Below are positions 8,298-16,977 of a stretch of 64,000 bases of DNA, in pieces; position 1 is the stretch's first letter, and the number at the start of each line of letters is the position of its first letter. A program made the translations under genes and the position numbers. This DNA comes from a bacterium (GTDB taxonomy: Bacteria > Chloroflexota > Chloroflexia > Chloroflexales > Kallotenuaceae). The DNA is taken from assembly GCA_016781505.1 (NCBI GenBank), contig JADDQF010000054.1, positions 22,201 through 86,200 on the forward strand, in the 5' to 3' direction. The notes below the pieces were generated by a model. The model saw only the letters and a list, made by a program, of their open reading frames with translations, ran no database searches and was not told the origin of the DNA.

Positions 8298-9326
8298 CTA
8301 TCCTACGCTTTGTGCTAGCTGTTCTTGCAGACGCGCAAAACTATCGGCACGATCCCCAAACACATAGTGCAGCGGCAGCACCACAATGCCGGTGCTGCCG
8401 AGCGAACGAAGATGGTCCACGGCTGCCAACGTGCGGTCACTCTGCACCACCAGCGACACGCTATACCACCTGGGACTCACCTGCGTGTCGGACAGCTTCC
8501 CGGCTTTGTCAAACACGGGGGCGACGGTCGGGCCTTGCAAGCCGGCCAGCTCCGGCACCGCCACGATCCGCCGGCCCACATCCGACACGTCCGTCCCAGG
8601 CACGTTCGCAATCACCTGCGCAAAGCCGCGCGCGCGGCGCCGAGCCTCGATCAGCTCCAGCATGGCCTTCACCGTTGCCAGTTTGGCTGGGTCTTGTTGC
8701 ATGGCGCGGCGGCCGACGATCAAGCACGCCTGCGACCGCAAAATGGTTGTGCCGGCCACAATCTTGAGCCTGTTTTCGCGAAACGTTGTGCCAGTTTCGG
8801 TAATGTCTGCGATCAAGTCGGCATAGCCCAGCACAGGCGCCGCCTCCGTCGCGCCCTGGGAGTCCACCAGCGTGAACACATTGATGCCCTGCCGGTAGCA
8901 AAAGCCCCGCACCAGATTCGGATATTTCGTCGCAATCCGCAGCTGACGGCCTTCTGCTGCCCATTCCGCCGCGAGATCCGCCAGGTCGCGCCACGACTGA
9001 ACGTCAACCCAGGCCTCGGGAACCGCCAACACCAGATCAACTCCGCCAAAGCCCAGGTCGTCGATGGCAATCACCACATTCGGCTCGTCGCCGGCCAGCT
9101 CAGACAGCAGATCAAGGCCGGTGATGCCCATGTCGACATCGCCAGCCACCACCTTTTGCACCACGTCGGCCGAGCGATGGAGCAGTACCTCAACCTCGGG
9201 CAGCGCTTTGATCCGCGCCGTGTATTGACGAGGATTGGGCCGTGACACCTTGAGCCCACTGCTATCTAAAAACGCAAGTGCGGCGTCGTACAACGATCCT
9301 TTGGATGGAATAGCAAACCGTAGCAT
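8298..9326 (-). CDS. hisG: ATP phosphoribosyltransferase, long form
   Basis: A 342-residue enzyme for the first committed step of histidine synthesis (ATP + PRPP to phosphoribosyl-ATP). It shows the N-terminal MLRFAIPSKGSLYDAAL, the GDVDMGITGLDLL region, ATKYPNL, and the PRPP loop around DITETGTTFRENRL. A C-terminal ACT-like regulatory domain (SLVVQSDRTLAAVDHL ... GIVVLPLHYVFG) marks the long HisG form, which normally needs no HisZ. ATG at 9326 is preceded by AGGATTGT. It lies 69 bp downstream of the creatininase gene and the HisS/HisZ-like gene in the same direction. Confidence 0.95.
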   Translation of the reverse strand: MLRFAIPSKGSLYDAALAFLDSSGLKVSRPNPRQYTARIKALPEVEVLLHRSADVVQKVVAGDVDMGITGLDLLSELAGDEPNVVIAIDDLGFGGVDLVLAVPEAWVDVQSWRDLADLAAEWAAEGRQLRIATKYPNLVRGFCYRQGINVFTLVDSQGATEAAPVLGYADLIADITETGTTFRENRLKIVAGTTILRSQACLIVGRRAMQQDPAKLATVKAMLELIEARRRARGFAQVIANVPGTDVSDVGRRIVAVPELAGLQGPTVAPVFDKAGKLSDTQVSPRWYSVSLVVQSDRTLAAVDHLRSLGSTGIVVLPLHYVFGDRADSFARLQEQLAQSVG

Positions 9327-9395
9327 ACAATCCTGTTAACTTAAGCAGCTTGCCCAGCAACATATACCGCAGGCTCTGCTTTTGGTCATGCGCTT

Positions 9396-10217
9396 TTAAT
9401 CGCGTTTCAAGCGGTCATGCCACCATGCCGCCGCCGCATCTTCGTACGATCCCTGGAAATAGCGCTCAACAAAGGGCTGGTATTCGCTGCGCCGTCGGGC
9501 ATAAAATTCACGCAGTGGCTGTGGATCGGACGACTGCAGCAGCTGTTGTACCCACCCTGCGATCGCATTAACCGCGTGTTCAATGGCAATCTCGCCACTC
9601 GCCGCAGTCGCCTCGGTTGGCAGCTCGCCTAGAATTCCTAGATCGGCAACGTGCCCAGCCGCGTAGCTTTGCAGCGCCTGAACCAAGCGGCGCTGGTCAA
9701 CCAGCCGGGGATGTGTTGCCAGCAGTTGGGCCGTTTCCCACCGTCCGGCATGGTCGAGATAGCTCGAATCGACCAGCGCCATAGGCGGCGCTGCAAGTAC
9801 CTGTATGGTATGCGCCGTCATCGCCGCTTCGGCGGCATCCATCAACACCAGATCATGCCCTTGCGCATAATGCCCGCTGAGCAGCACCACCACCTTGAAG
9901 CCGATCCGGGCCAGCTCCGCCAACAGATCATCCAACACCGCCCGCACCGTGCTGGCCCGAAATGAAACAGAAAAGCGATGTGGCAGGGCAGTGATCGGCA
10001 AATACATCACGGGCAGCACGAGCCCACCAGTGCGCCGCACTGCTCGCTCGGCGATACACTCGGCCAGCAAGCCGTCCAGCCCCACCGGAAGGTGCACACT
10101 GTGCCACTCCAATGCTCCCCATGGCACATACGCTACCGGTGCCGCCTCGATCCTGGCCTGCAGCTGGTCGGGGCGTAAATCGGCATACGCGAGCTCGGAC
10201 ACCTGGCCGTATGTCAT
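9396..10217 (-). CDS. Creatininase family amidohydrolase
   Basis: A 273-residue protein of the creatininase / mycofactocin MftE / FAPy deformylase superfamily of metal-dependent amidases. Visible features are PWGALEWHSVHLPVGLD (Glu, His and Asp metal ligands, residues about 33-49), SGHYAQGHD near residue 120 in place of the usual GGHGGN, and SYLDHAGRWETA. ATG at 10217 (MTYGQVSEL) has AAGGAGG 6 nt upstream and overlaps the preceding stop by 4 bp (ATGA). Sitting between a HisS/HisZ-like gene and hisG, it may act in histidine or formylated-purine metabolism, but this is only context. Confidence 0.85.
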   Translation of the reverse strand: MTYGQVSELAYADLRPDQLQARIEAAPVAYVPWGALEWHSVHLPVGLDGLLAECIAERAVRRTGGLVLPVMYLPITALPHRFSVSFRASTVRAVLDDLLAELARIGFKVVVLLSGHYAQGHDLVLMDAAEAAMTAHTIQVLAAPPMALVDSSYLDHAGRWETAQLLATHPRLVDQRRLVQALQSYAAGHVADLGILGELPTEATAASGEIAIEHAVNAIAGWVQQLLQSSDPQPLREFYARRRSEYQPFVERYFQGSYEDAAAAWWHDRLKRD

Positions 10218-11677
10218 CCCAAGCCTCCTTGCGGCCACTCGCCAATTGACAACAGCTGCTCCGCCCGATCCGCTACGTTGTACCAGCGCACCACATCAGG
10301 AGCGCGCTCATCGCAGATCACAATCACATCCGTTCCGCGGCGCGCAGCGTCACGTGCGTTTGCACCGAGGCTGCGACTGCGCACATCCGTGTGCGCAACG
10401 TAGCCGCGCTCACGCAGTGCTGCGGCAGTCGCCAAAACACGCGGATAAATGACGGCCACATCCGGCGCTTCGCCCGCCATCACCAGCACCGCCCGCTGCG
10501 TGGTCGGGGAACGGGGTTTGGCGTTGGCAGCCACACGCTCCAGCCCATACGCAAAGCCGACCGCCGGCACTGCTGTTCGGCCGCCAAGCGCGGCCACCAA
10601 GTCATCGTAGCGCCCGCCGCCACACAGCTGCAGCCCGTCGGCTGCACTAATCTCAAAGATCAACCCGGTATAATAATGTAATCCGCGGCCAAGCCCAGCA
10701 TCAACGATCAGCCGATCCCCAAGACCCTGGCTATCGAGAAGCTCGAGTATTCGGCGCAGCTCCGTGATCGGCCCGTCGTCAATGCGTTCCGCGGCAAACA
10801 GTGCCTTAAGCTGTGCCAGCGCAACTGAGGGCGCGCCCCGAGTGCCGGCTAGCTGCGTCAGCAGCTCCAGAGCGCGCTCCACCCTGGGCTGCGGATCGAC
10901 GCGCCGCAGCTTGCGCACCAGCCGCTCCACAATCGCTTCCGGCGGCCGCGTCGAGTTATCAAGGCGCAGCCCAACCGCCCGGATCATCGTCAAAAGGAGC
11001 CCTTCCAGCTGATCGTTGGGCAGCTCGGCCAAAGGTCCAAGGTCGAACAGCTCATCGCCGTGAGCCTCCGCCAATTGCTGACGGATAGACTCTACCTGGC
11101 CTGTGCGCAGTCGCTCCATGTTCCACAACAGCAGGTTGGCCGTGCGGTCTGCCAAGCCCAGCCCGCCCAGCAGCGCCCGAATAATGCCGATATGCCCGAT
11201 TGTCAGGGTATAGTCGCGCACTCCAACACCGTCTAACCCACGACAGGCGAGGGCAATGATCTCGGCATCGGCCAAGGGCGGGGCGCCGCCAAGCAGCTCG
11301 ACGCCGACCTGCGTAAACTGACGGAAGGTGGCCCGCTGGGGTCGTTCGTAACGAAACACCGGCCCGCTGTAGCCGAGGCGGAGCGGCAAGGGCTCGGACT
11401 GCAGCGCGCTCACATACGCCCGCAGCACGGAGGCCGTCCATTCGGGACGCAGAGCCAAACTCCGTCCGTGATACACAAAATCATACAGCTTGCCGACCAG
11501 CTCCTCGCCGGCCTTTTTGAGATACAGCTCACGCCGCTCCACAATCGGAAGGTCCAGCAGCTGGTAGCCCCACCGGCCAATCTCCGCTTCCAACTCCGCC
11601 TGCACCGCAAACAGCTGGCGCCGCTGCTCTGGCAGCACGTCCCGCATGCCGCGCACCGGCTCAAACATCCGATCCAC
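10214..11677 (-). CDS. Histidyl-tRNA synthetase-like class II protein (HisS/HisZ family)
   Basis: About 487 residues. The catalytic-core motifs are FEPVRGMRDVLP, LALRPEWTASVLRAY, motif 2 FRYERPQRATFRQFTQVGVELLGG and GRGLHYYTGLIFE ... CGGGRYDDLV. A C-terminal alpha/beta domain of anticodon-binding type follows (HTDVRSRSLGANARDAARRGTD). Departures from standard HisS are the missing TDIVxKEMY segment, RPEWT for RPEGT, RGLHYY for RGLDYY, and no VKdl strand near the end. It may be a true synthetase or a HisG-regulatory paralogue. GTG at 11677 has AAGGAG 5 nt upstream; ATG at 11668 is the alternative. Confidence 0.75.
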   Translation of the reverse strand: MDRMFEPVRGMRDVLPEQRRQLFAVQAELEAEIGRWGYQLLDLPIVERRELYLKKAGEELVGKLYDFVYHGRSLALRPEWTASVLRAYVSALQSEPLPLRLGYSGPVFRYERPQRATFRQFTQVGVELLGGAPPLADAEIIALACRGLDGVGVRDYTLTIGHIGIIRALLGGLGLADRTANLLLWNMERLRTGQVESIRQQLAEAHGDELFDLGPLAELPNDQLEGLLLTMIRAVGLRLDNSTRPPEAIVERLVRKLRRVDPQPRVERALELLTQLAGTRGAPSVALAQLKALFAAERIDDGPITELRRILELLDSQGLGDRLIVDAGLGRGLHYYTGLIFEISAADGLQLCGGGRYDDLVAALGGRTAVPAVGFAYGLERVAANAKPRSPTTQRAVLVMAGEAPDVAVIYPRVLATAAALRERGYVAHTDVRSRSLGANARDAARRGTDVIVICDERAPDVVRWYNVADRAEQLLSIGEWPQGGLG

Positions 11678-11927
11678 AACTTCTCCTTCGGTCGTCGTGA
11701 TTGTAGCACAGGCGCTGGCACGCATTTTGACTGGTCGTAGACGGCGTAGGCGCCCCAGCAACCAGCCGCGAACGTCGGATTGGCTGACGAGGCGTTTCTT
11801 TATGTGTACTTAAAGCGTGCGCCGACAGCCGGGGTTCGGGGGTGTCCCTCGCTAATTCCCCTACCTGAAGCCATACATAACGTGGTAAAACCAAAAGAAC
11901 CTGTGCGTATGCACGAGGTGCGGACTG

Positions 11928-12776
11928 GTGGAGCATCGGTTGGACGAGTGGATCACAGTCACATTACGCGACGGTGCGACGGTGCGCGCCAAAGTGGCGG
12001 GTGCCGGACCGCCACTGTTGCTGCTGGGCAACATGGTCTCCTGGGAATTCTGGTACAACCAAATCCCGTTTTTTGCCCAACACTACCGGGTGATCGCGCC
12101 GGCATATCGCGGCCAGCCAATTCCCGGCGTGTCGACCCTGGATGCCTTGACCGACGATGTTCCCGATCTGCTCCATGCGCTTGGCTACGAGCAAGCCCTG
12201 TTGATGGGACATTCCATCGGTGCGATGGTGCTGGCCCGCCTGATGGAAACAAAGCCGGAGGTCGCCAGTGCGGTTGTGCTAGCCAATGGATTTTTACAGC
12301 TGCGCCTGCTGCCGGTCGCATTGCATCGCCTCCTGCATCCGCTCCAGCCCAGGCTCGTTCCGCTGCTGTGGCGCCTGTACCCACGTATGCCCTGGTTTGT
12401 GCGTCAGCTCACCGCGTTTGGTTTCCTGTGGGGCGCTCAGCTGATCTTCCTGCATCACGAGCCGGACCGTGAAAAACGCATTATGTTTTACAGCTACACG
12501 GACACGTCGGATGCCTCGATGATTATGCGTCTGGGTGCGGCGCTGGACTACCACGCCCCGCCCGATCTCAGCCGTGCCACTATGCCGGTGCTGGTAGTTT
12601 CGAGCGGCTCCGACCATTGGATGCACCTGTGGGAAGCCAAGCAACTGGTCGCTTTGCTGCCGCGGGGCGAGCAGCATGTTTTTCCCGGTATCGGCCATAT
12701 GTCGCCGATGATTGTACCGGACGACTTTAACCGTGTGGTACTGTGCTTTTTACGTCGCGTAGCCGCTGCGAGCTAA
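11928..12776 (+). CDS. Alpha/beta fold hydrolase
   Basis: A 282-residue cytoplasmic hydrolase. The nucleophile elbow is GHSIGAM (Ser near residue 95), the acid is probably the Asp in VSSGSDHW (near 225), and the base is His in GIGHMSP near residue 248. A lid of about 70 residues lies between the elbow and the acid. GTG at 11928 (MEHRLDEW) has GAGGTG 9 nt upstream. The glutaredoxin gene follows after 22 bp, though that gene seems to have its own promoter. The substrate cannot be read from sequence. Confidence 0.88.
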   Translation: MEHRLDEWITVTLRDGATVRAKVAGAGPPLLLLGNMVSWEFWYNQIPFFAQHYRVIAPAYRGQPIPGVSTLDALTDDVPDLLHALGYEQALLMGHSIGAMVLARLMETKPEVASAVVLANGFLQLRLLPVALHRLLHPLQPRLVPLLWRLYPRMPWFVRQLTAFGFLWGAQLIFLHHEPDREKRIMFYSYTDTSDASMIMRLGAALDYHAPPDLSRATMPVLVVSSGSDHWMHLWEAKQLVALLPRGEQHVFPGIGHMSPMIVPDDFNRVVLCFLRRVAAAS

Positions 12777-12783
12777 AGCCGCG

Positions 12784-12792
12784 TGTTATAAT
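12784..12792 (+). promoter_or_regulatory. Extended -10 element just ahead of the glutaredoxin gene
   Basis: TGTTATAAT, a perfect extended -10 (TGN plus TATAAT), lies 6 bases before the ATG at 12799. The expected +1 therefore falls on or next to the start codon. No Shine-Dalgarno sequence is present, which fits a leaderless mRNA. Confidence 0.45.
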
Positions 12793-12798
12793 GACTGC

Positions 12799-13077
12799 AT
12801 GGACGTTCGGCGGCCGATCCCCATCACCTTCTACACCAAACCAGGCTGTCATCTATGCGATGACGTTGCGGATCATCTGGAAGAGCTTGCTGCACGTTGG
12901 CCCTTGCATTTGACGGTGGTCGATATCACGAGCAGCCTTGAGCTCCACCGTTTGTACTGGGACAAAATTCCGGTGGTGGTGGTTGGCTTGCGGACGCTTG
13001 CGGCACCGATTGGGTATGTAGCATTGGCCCAGGCTGTAGCAAATGTAGGCCGGGATACGGAATCAAGCGCATGCTAA
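12799..13077 (+). CDS. Glutaredoxin-like thiol protein
   Basis: A 92-residue thioredoxin-fold protein of the glutaredoxin/DUF836 type. The strand ITFYTKPGCHLC carries the redox pair Cys17 and Cys20 (CxxC). The cis-Pro loop is DKIPVVVVG near residue 58. It probably exchanges disulfides with small thiols or partner proteins. The last codons overlap the start of the DUF2085 gene by 7 bp, so the pair is co-translated, which ties a redox protein to a Cys-rich membrane protein. Confidence 0.88.
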   Translation: MDVRRPIPITFYTKPGCHLCDDVADHLEELAARWPLHLTVVDITSSLELHRLYWDKIPVVVVGLRTLAAPIGYVALAQAVANVGRDTESSAC

Positions 13078-13610
13078 CGCAACAGCAGCCTGCCAACACC
13101 CGCAGTGATCGCTTCGTGCGAGCGCTGGTGCGGCACTGGATCTGGCTCGTGAACGGCTTTTTGGTGCTGTACGCCGGCTTGCCGTGGCTATCGCCCCTGC
13201 TGCGGAGCTTTGGTTGGGAGCGGACGGGGCAGGCTATGTTTCGCATGTACGCCCAATTCTGCCATCAGCTGCCGGAGCGCTCGTTTACGTTCAACGGCTT
13301 TCCGGTGTGCTACTGCCAGCGTTGCACCGCGCTGTACACATCGTTGTTGGCGATGAGCGTACTTTACACAGTTGGCCGCTGGCATCAAACGATCGGCAAG
13401 CACCTGCTCTTGCTCTTTACTCTGCCGATGATTGTCGACGGCGGCTGGCATCTGCTGGACGATCTGCTGCCATCGCTCGCACTGCGCGCGTCGAACAGCG
13501 AGGTCGGCTCGTTGAACTTTTGGCTGCGGATGGTGACGGGAACGCTCTTCGGCGTTGGCGTGGTGCTGTGGGCGTATCCCCGCATCCAACGTGAATTTGA
13601 CCGCGTATAA
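13071..13610 (+). CDS. DUF2085 family membrane protein
   Basis: A 179-residue membrane protein with about four helices (residues about 24-44, 88-106, 112-130 and 152-170). The family motif is intact: FCHQLPERSF (C64-H-Q) and VCYCQRC (Cys80, Cys82, Cys85). Clustered Cys and His at a membrane face suggest metal or redox chemistry, but the family has no established role that I know of. It overlaps the glutaredoxin gene upstream. A second DUF2085 gene begins 27 bp downstream. Confidence 0.85.
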   Translation: MLTQQQPANTRSDRFVRALVRHWIWLVNGFLVLYAGLPWLSPLLRSFGWERTGQAMFRMYAQFCHQLPERSFTFNGFPVCYCQRCTALYTSLLAMSVLYTVGRWHQTIGKHLLLLFTLPMIVDGGWHLLDDLLPSLALRASNSEVGSLNFWLRMVTGTLFGVGVVLWAYPRIQREFDRV

Positions 13611-13637
13611 CAACACAGATTGCCCCATGAGGCTTGT

Positions 13638-14498
13638 ATGGACAATACCCCGGACATTCTGGAGCTAGCCCGGCGCGACATAGCTCAGCGCCGCATTCAC
13701 GACCTGCAACGCTCAGCCGATCAGGCCCAACCCTGGCTGTATGCGTTTCTTGGCCTTTCCCTGACACTTGTAGCGGGCGTGCTCTTTCTGCCCCTCGGGT
13801 CGCTGGCTCACCGCCTCCAGATGGTGGTGCACGGCGTGTGTGCGCAGGCGCACTACCTGACCATAGGCGGATACACCATGCCGCTCTGTGCCCGCAACAC
13901 CGGCATCTACGCCGGCTTTTTGGCGATGGTGGTGTACCTGCTCGCGCTTGGTCGTGGACGAGCCGCCAAGCTTCCACCCTGGTCGATCACGATCTTGCTA
14001 GCTGCGGCGATTGTAGTTATGGGCATCGACGGCTTGAACTCGATGGCGCTGGATATCGGCGGCTATAACCTGTACACCCCCCAAAATACGCTGCGCGTCG
14101 CCAGCGGTTTGGGCATGGGTATGGCATTGGGCGCTTTTATGCTGCTGATCTTTAACCTCAGCCTGCGCTTCGACGCGCGCACCGATCTGCGGGTTGTCGG
14201 CAACTGGGCCGAGCTGCTCGGCGCCTGTGTGGTGGCGGCTGGGATGTACCTGCTCCTGTTCTTCGCGCCGACCTGGCTCTTCTACCCGCTAGCCCTGTTC
14301 AGCGTGCTGGGCATCGTCGGCGTCCTGTTTATGTCAAATGTATTCGTGACCGCGATGATCACCGGTCTGGAAGGGCGGGTGCTCAAATTGCGCCAACTGG
14401 CTCGGCCAGCCACCATTGGCGTAGTGCTGACTGCGCTTGAGCTTGCGCTGCTCGCCGGCCTGCGGGTCTGGATGGAACGCTCGCTCGGCATCCTGTAG
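13638..14498 (+). CDS. Second DUF2085 family membrane protein
   Basis: A 286-residue protein with seven to eight predicted helices. The DUF2085 signature sits near residues 70-95: HGVCAQAHYLTIGG followed by MPLCARNTGIYAG. It has the Cys-containing CxR(N)TGIY form but lacks the CHQ of its neighbour (it reads CAQ). The extra C-terminal helices make it about 100 residues longer than the first copy. ATG at 13638 (MDNTPDI) is preceded by TGAGGCTTGT. The gene ends just before a strong hairpin. Confidence 0.82.
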   Translation: MDNTPDILELARRDIAQRRIHDLQRSADQAQPWLYAFLGLSLTLVAGVLFLPLGSLAHRLQMVVHGVCAQAHYLTIGGYTMPLCARNTGIYAGFLAMVVYLLALGRGRAAKLPPWSITILLAAAIVVMGIDGLNSMALDIGGYNLYTPQNTLRVASGLGMGMALGAFMLLIFNLSLRFDARTDLRVVGNWAELLGACVVAAGMYLLLFFAPTWLFYPLALFSVLGIVGVLFMSNVFVTAMITGLEGRVLKLRQLARPATIGVVLTALELALLAGLRVWMERSLGIL

Positions 14499-14516
14499 CT
14501 GATTGCGCTTACCGCA

Positions 14517-14552
14517 CACGACCCCGCTCCTGAAGACAGGAGCGGGGTCGTG
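14517..14552. terminator. Hairpin terminator between convergent genes
   Basis: A perfect 16-bp stem (14517-14532 with 14537-14552) and an AAGA loop. It is G+C-rich with no clear T-run. It lies between the ends of the second DUF2085 gene (plus) and the HEAT/SH3 gene (minus) and could serve both. Confidence 0.75.
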
Positions 14553-14591
14553 GCTTAGTGGTTTGCAGCGGCCTGGATTAGCTACTGGGCT

Positions 14592-15581
14592 TTACGGCGT
14601 TGGCGTGGCGGCCGGTAGGCTCGCGTCGGGGGCTTGGACCAGCGCTTTCGAAATGTAGCCTTCGCCGCCCTCGATGCGGGCCTGGGCCGACACGTTTGGT
14701 CCTAACCGCACGCGATACCAGTCGCCGCTTTGCGCCAGCAAAACTAGCTCGTCGCCGGCTCTGGCCGAGCCGATGATCGAATTGCCCGGCCCGGGTCCGC
14801 TGCGAATGTTGGCATTCGCAGTTACCCTGCCGACAATGTCCGCGGTTGGCACCAGCGACGGCTCGGATACGATTACTTCTGTAGGTACCGGTTCAGGCTC
14901 CGCAGTTACGGTTTCTTCCACCGTTGCGGTCTCGGCCAGGTCGGCGCCCGCCGTGAGCGGCGCCGCTGGCGGTGCTTGACGATTCAGCTCACTGCGCAGC
15001 GCTTGCACCCTGGTGCTGGCAAAGGCCAGTACCGCCAGCATCGCCACAAAGACCACCGCGGTTTTGATTGGCTCGGAAAAGCGCAGCAGCGCCGACCGGG
15101 ATTGCAGCCGATCCAACGCAACCTGGGCAGTATCAGCCACCGACTCGCCCCAGCTTGTTTTGCCGTGGTCTTCCTGCACCACCCGCCGCAGCACCAATAG
15201 CGTCCGGGTATCGCCCACTTCGGAAAGCGCGCGCACAGCACTCCAACGCACATTGCTGTTGGGATGGCGCAGGGCATTGATCAACGCCCCACTGGCTCGG
15301 CCATCGCCGATCTGCGCCAATGCTTCGGCGGCGCGGTACGACGTCAACCACGGATAATTGGGCGCGAGCGCGGCCGACAACATAGACACGGCCGGCGGCC
15401 CGATATCCACCAGATCGTTGACTGCTTGCGTGTGTAACGGATGGTTCGGATCGCCGAGCGCGTTAACCAGATCACGCACGTGATCTTGATTGACCCGCGG
15501 ACGGTTCGTCTCAAGCCGCGCCGTGTCGTGCCGGGAATCGTCTTCGGGCTTTCCAGCCACGTCCTGTGTATGGGTGCTCAT
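14592..15581 (-). CDS. HEAT-repeat protein with one membrane helix and an SH3-like domain
   Basis: A 329-residue protein in three parts. Residues about 35-155 form HEAT-like helical repeats (DLVNALGDPNHPLHTQAV, ALINALRHPNSNVRWSAV). One helix follows near 172-190 (TAVVFVAMLAVLAFAS). A Glu/Pro/Thr-rich linker leads to an SH3b domain at about 260-320 (ANIRSGPGPGNSIIGS ... GEGYISKALVQ). The HEAT part should be cytoplasmic and the SH3 part outside. It starts 8 bp after coaBC stops, so it is probably co-transcribed. Role unknown; it may link an inner protein to the cell wall. Confidence 0.75.
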   Translation of the reverse strand: MSTHTQDVAGKPEDDSRHDTARLETNRPRVNQDHVRDLVNALGDPNHPLHTQAVNDLVDIGPPAVSMLSAALAPNYPWLTSYRAAEALAQIGDGRASGALINALRHPNSNVRWSAVRALSEVGDTRTLLVLRRVVQEDHGKTSWGESVADTAQVALDRLQSRSALLRFSEPIKTAVVFVAMLAVLAFASTRVQALRSELNRQAPPAAPLTAGADLAETATVEETVTAEPEPVPTEVIVSEPSLVPTADIVGRVTANANIRSGPGPGNSIIGSARAGDELVLLAQSGDWYRVRLGPNVSAQARIEGGEGYISKALVQAPDASLPAATPTP

Positions 15582-15589
15582 CTGAACAA

Positions 15590-16837
15590 TTATTCCTCCT
15601 CCAACCGCATGCTTGGCGCTACCACCGATGCTCCGGTGCGCCCCAGCCGCTCGGGCCAGCGCTGGAGCACGTGCTCCAGCAATTGTTCCGCAATGAGCCC
15701 CTTTGCCGCCCGCGGAAGCGTTACCTTGCCGCCGTCTGCATCAAGCAGCGTCACCTCGATCTCGGGCTGGCCGATGCTGCTGACGGCGTCATTAGCTACA
15801 ATCAGATCCAATTTTTTACGATCCAGCTTGTCGGCGGCATAAGCCAGCAGGTCGTTTGTCTCGGCCGCAAAGCCAATCTTGATCGGTCGCCTAATATCGA
15901 CCAATGATTGCAAGATATCCGGCGTGCGCTCGAGCGCGATGGTGAGCTGCTCGTCCGTCTTCTTCAATTTATGGTCCACGGCTTGCGCCGGCCGGTAGTC
16001 GGCAACAGCCGCATTCATTACCAGCAGATCGGCGTCGGCCACATGAGCATGCACCGCGTCGTGCATCTGCTGCGCAGTTTCCACCCGCACAACATCTAGC
16101 GCAAAGGGCTCAGCCGCGGTAGCGGGACCTGAGATCAGTGTTACCGCCGCGCCTTGATCGCGCGCCGCCGCGGCAAGGGCATAGCCCATCTGGCCGGATG
16201 CACGATTGCCAAGGAAGCGGACCGGGTCCAGCGGCTCATGCGTGCCGCCAGCCGTCACCACGACCTTACGCCCAGCCATGGTTCCATACGTTCGACCGAG
16301 CAAGGCCTGTAGCTCCGCTTCGACGCGCTCGATCGCGGGCAAGCGGCCTCGACCAGTAATGCCGGACGCCAGCATCCCTTCGTCGGGCTCCAGCACCAGC
16401 AAGCCACGCTGTTTCAGCAATGCCACGTTTGCCTGCGTTGCGCTGTTGTGCCACATATTGACATTCATCGCCGGAACCAGCATAACCGGGGCACGGGTAG
16501 CCAGGATCGTGGTCAAAATCATGGTATCGGCCAGACCATGGGCGATGCTTGCCAGTGTATGAGCGGTGGCCGGAACAACTACTACAATGTCGGCTTCCTC
16601 GCCCAGCTTCACATGGGCCGCCGCATTCTCCACCGTCGACCACATCTCGGTGTACACGGGACGATACGTCAGGCTTTGAAAGGTCAGCGGCGTCACAAAG
16701 CGGGTGGCTTCTTCGGTCATCAGCACGTCTACCAATGCTCCCGCAACGGTCAGCTGACGCGCCAGCTCGATGACCTTGTAGTTGGCGATGCTCCCGCCGA
16801 CGCCTAAAACAATCCGTTTTCCGGCCAGAATACCCAC
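15590..16837 (-). CDS. coaBC: Bifunctional phosphopantothenoylcysteine decarboxylase / phosphopantothenate-cysteine ligase
   Basis: A 415-residue flavoprotein for two steps of CoA synthesis. The CoaC half (about 1-185) has the GGSIANYK FMN site, the His of AAHVKLG and PAMNVNMW. The motif that usually carries a catalytic Cys (ACGxxGxGR) reads ASGITGRGRL here. The CoaB half (about 190-400) has GGTHEPLDPVRFLGNRASG and the RKKLDLIVAND lysine motif. GTG at 16837 with TGAGGATTG upstream is preferred over TTG at 16843. A good promoter lies just upstream, and the HEAT/SH3 gene follows. Confidence 0.95.
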   Translation of the reverse strand: MGILAGKRIVLGVGGSIANYKVIELARQLTVAGALVDVLMTEEATRFVTPLTFQSLTYRPVYTEMWSTVENAAAHVKLGEEADIVVVVPATAHTLASIAHGLADTMILTTILATRAPVMLVPAMNVNMWHNSATQANVALLKQRGLLVLEPDEGMLASGITGRGRLPAIERVEAELQALLGRTYGTMAGRKVVVTAGGTHEPLDPVRFLGNRASGQMGYALAAAARDQGAAVTLISGPATAAEPFALDVVRVETAQQMHDAVHAHVADADLLVMNAAVADYRPAQAVDHKLKKTDEQLTIALERTPDILQSLVDIRRPIKIGFAAETNDLLAYAADKLDRKKLDLIVANDAVSSIGQPEIEVTLLDADGGKVTLPRAAKGLIAEQLLEHVLQRWPERLGRTGASVVAPSMRLEEE

Positions 16838-16860
16838 AATCAATCCTCAAACAACAGTTC

Positions 16861-16889
16861 ATTGTAGCAGTGGGGCTAGTCACCGTCAA
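16861..16889 (-). promoter_or_regulatory. Sigma70-type promoter of coaBC
   Basis: On the minus strand, TTGACG (16889-16884), a 17-bp spacer and TACAAT (16866-16861). The predicted +1 is near 16854, about 17 nt before the GTG start of coaBC. Confidence 0.65.
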
Positions 16890-16977
16890 AGCAAGCGATG
16901 TGATAGTTGCCTGTTAATTAGCCGCAGCACACACGTCACACCTTAATGCCGATAGTTCATGGCTGTTGGCTGCCAGC

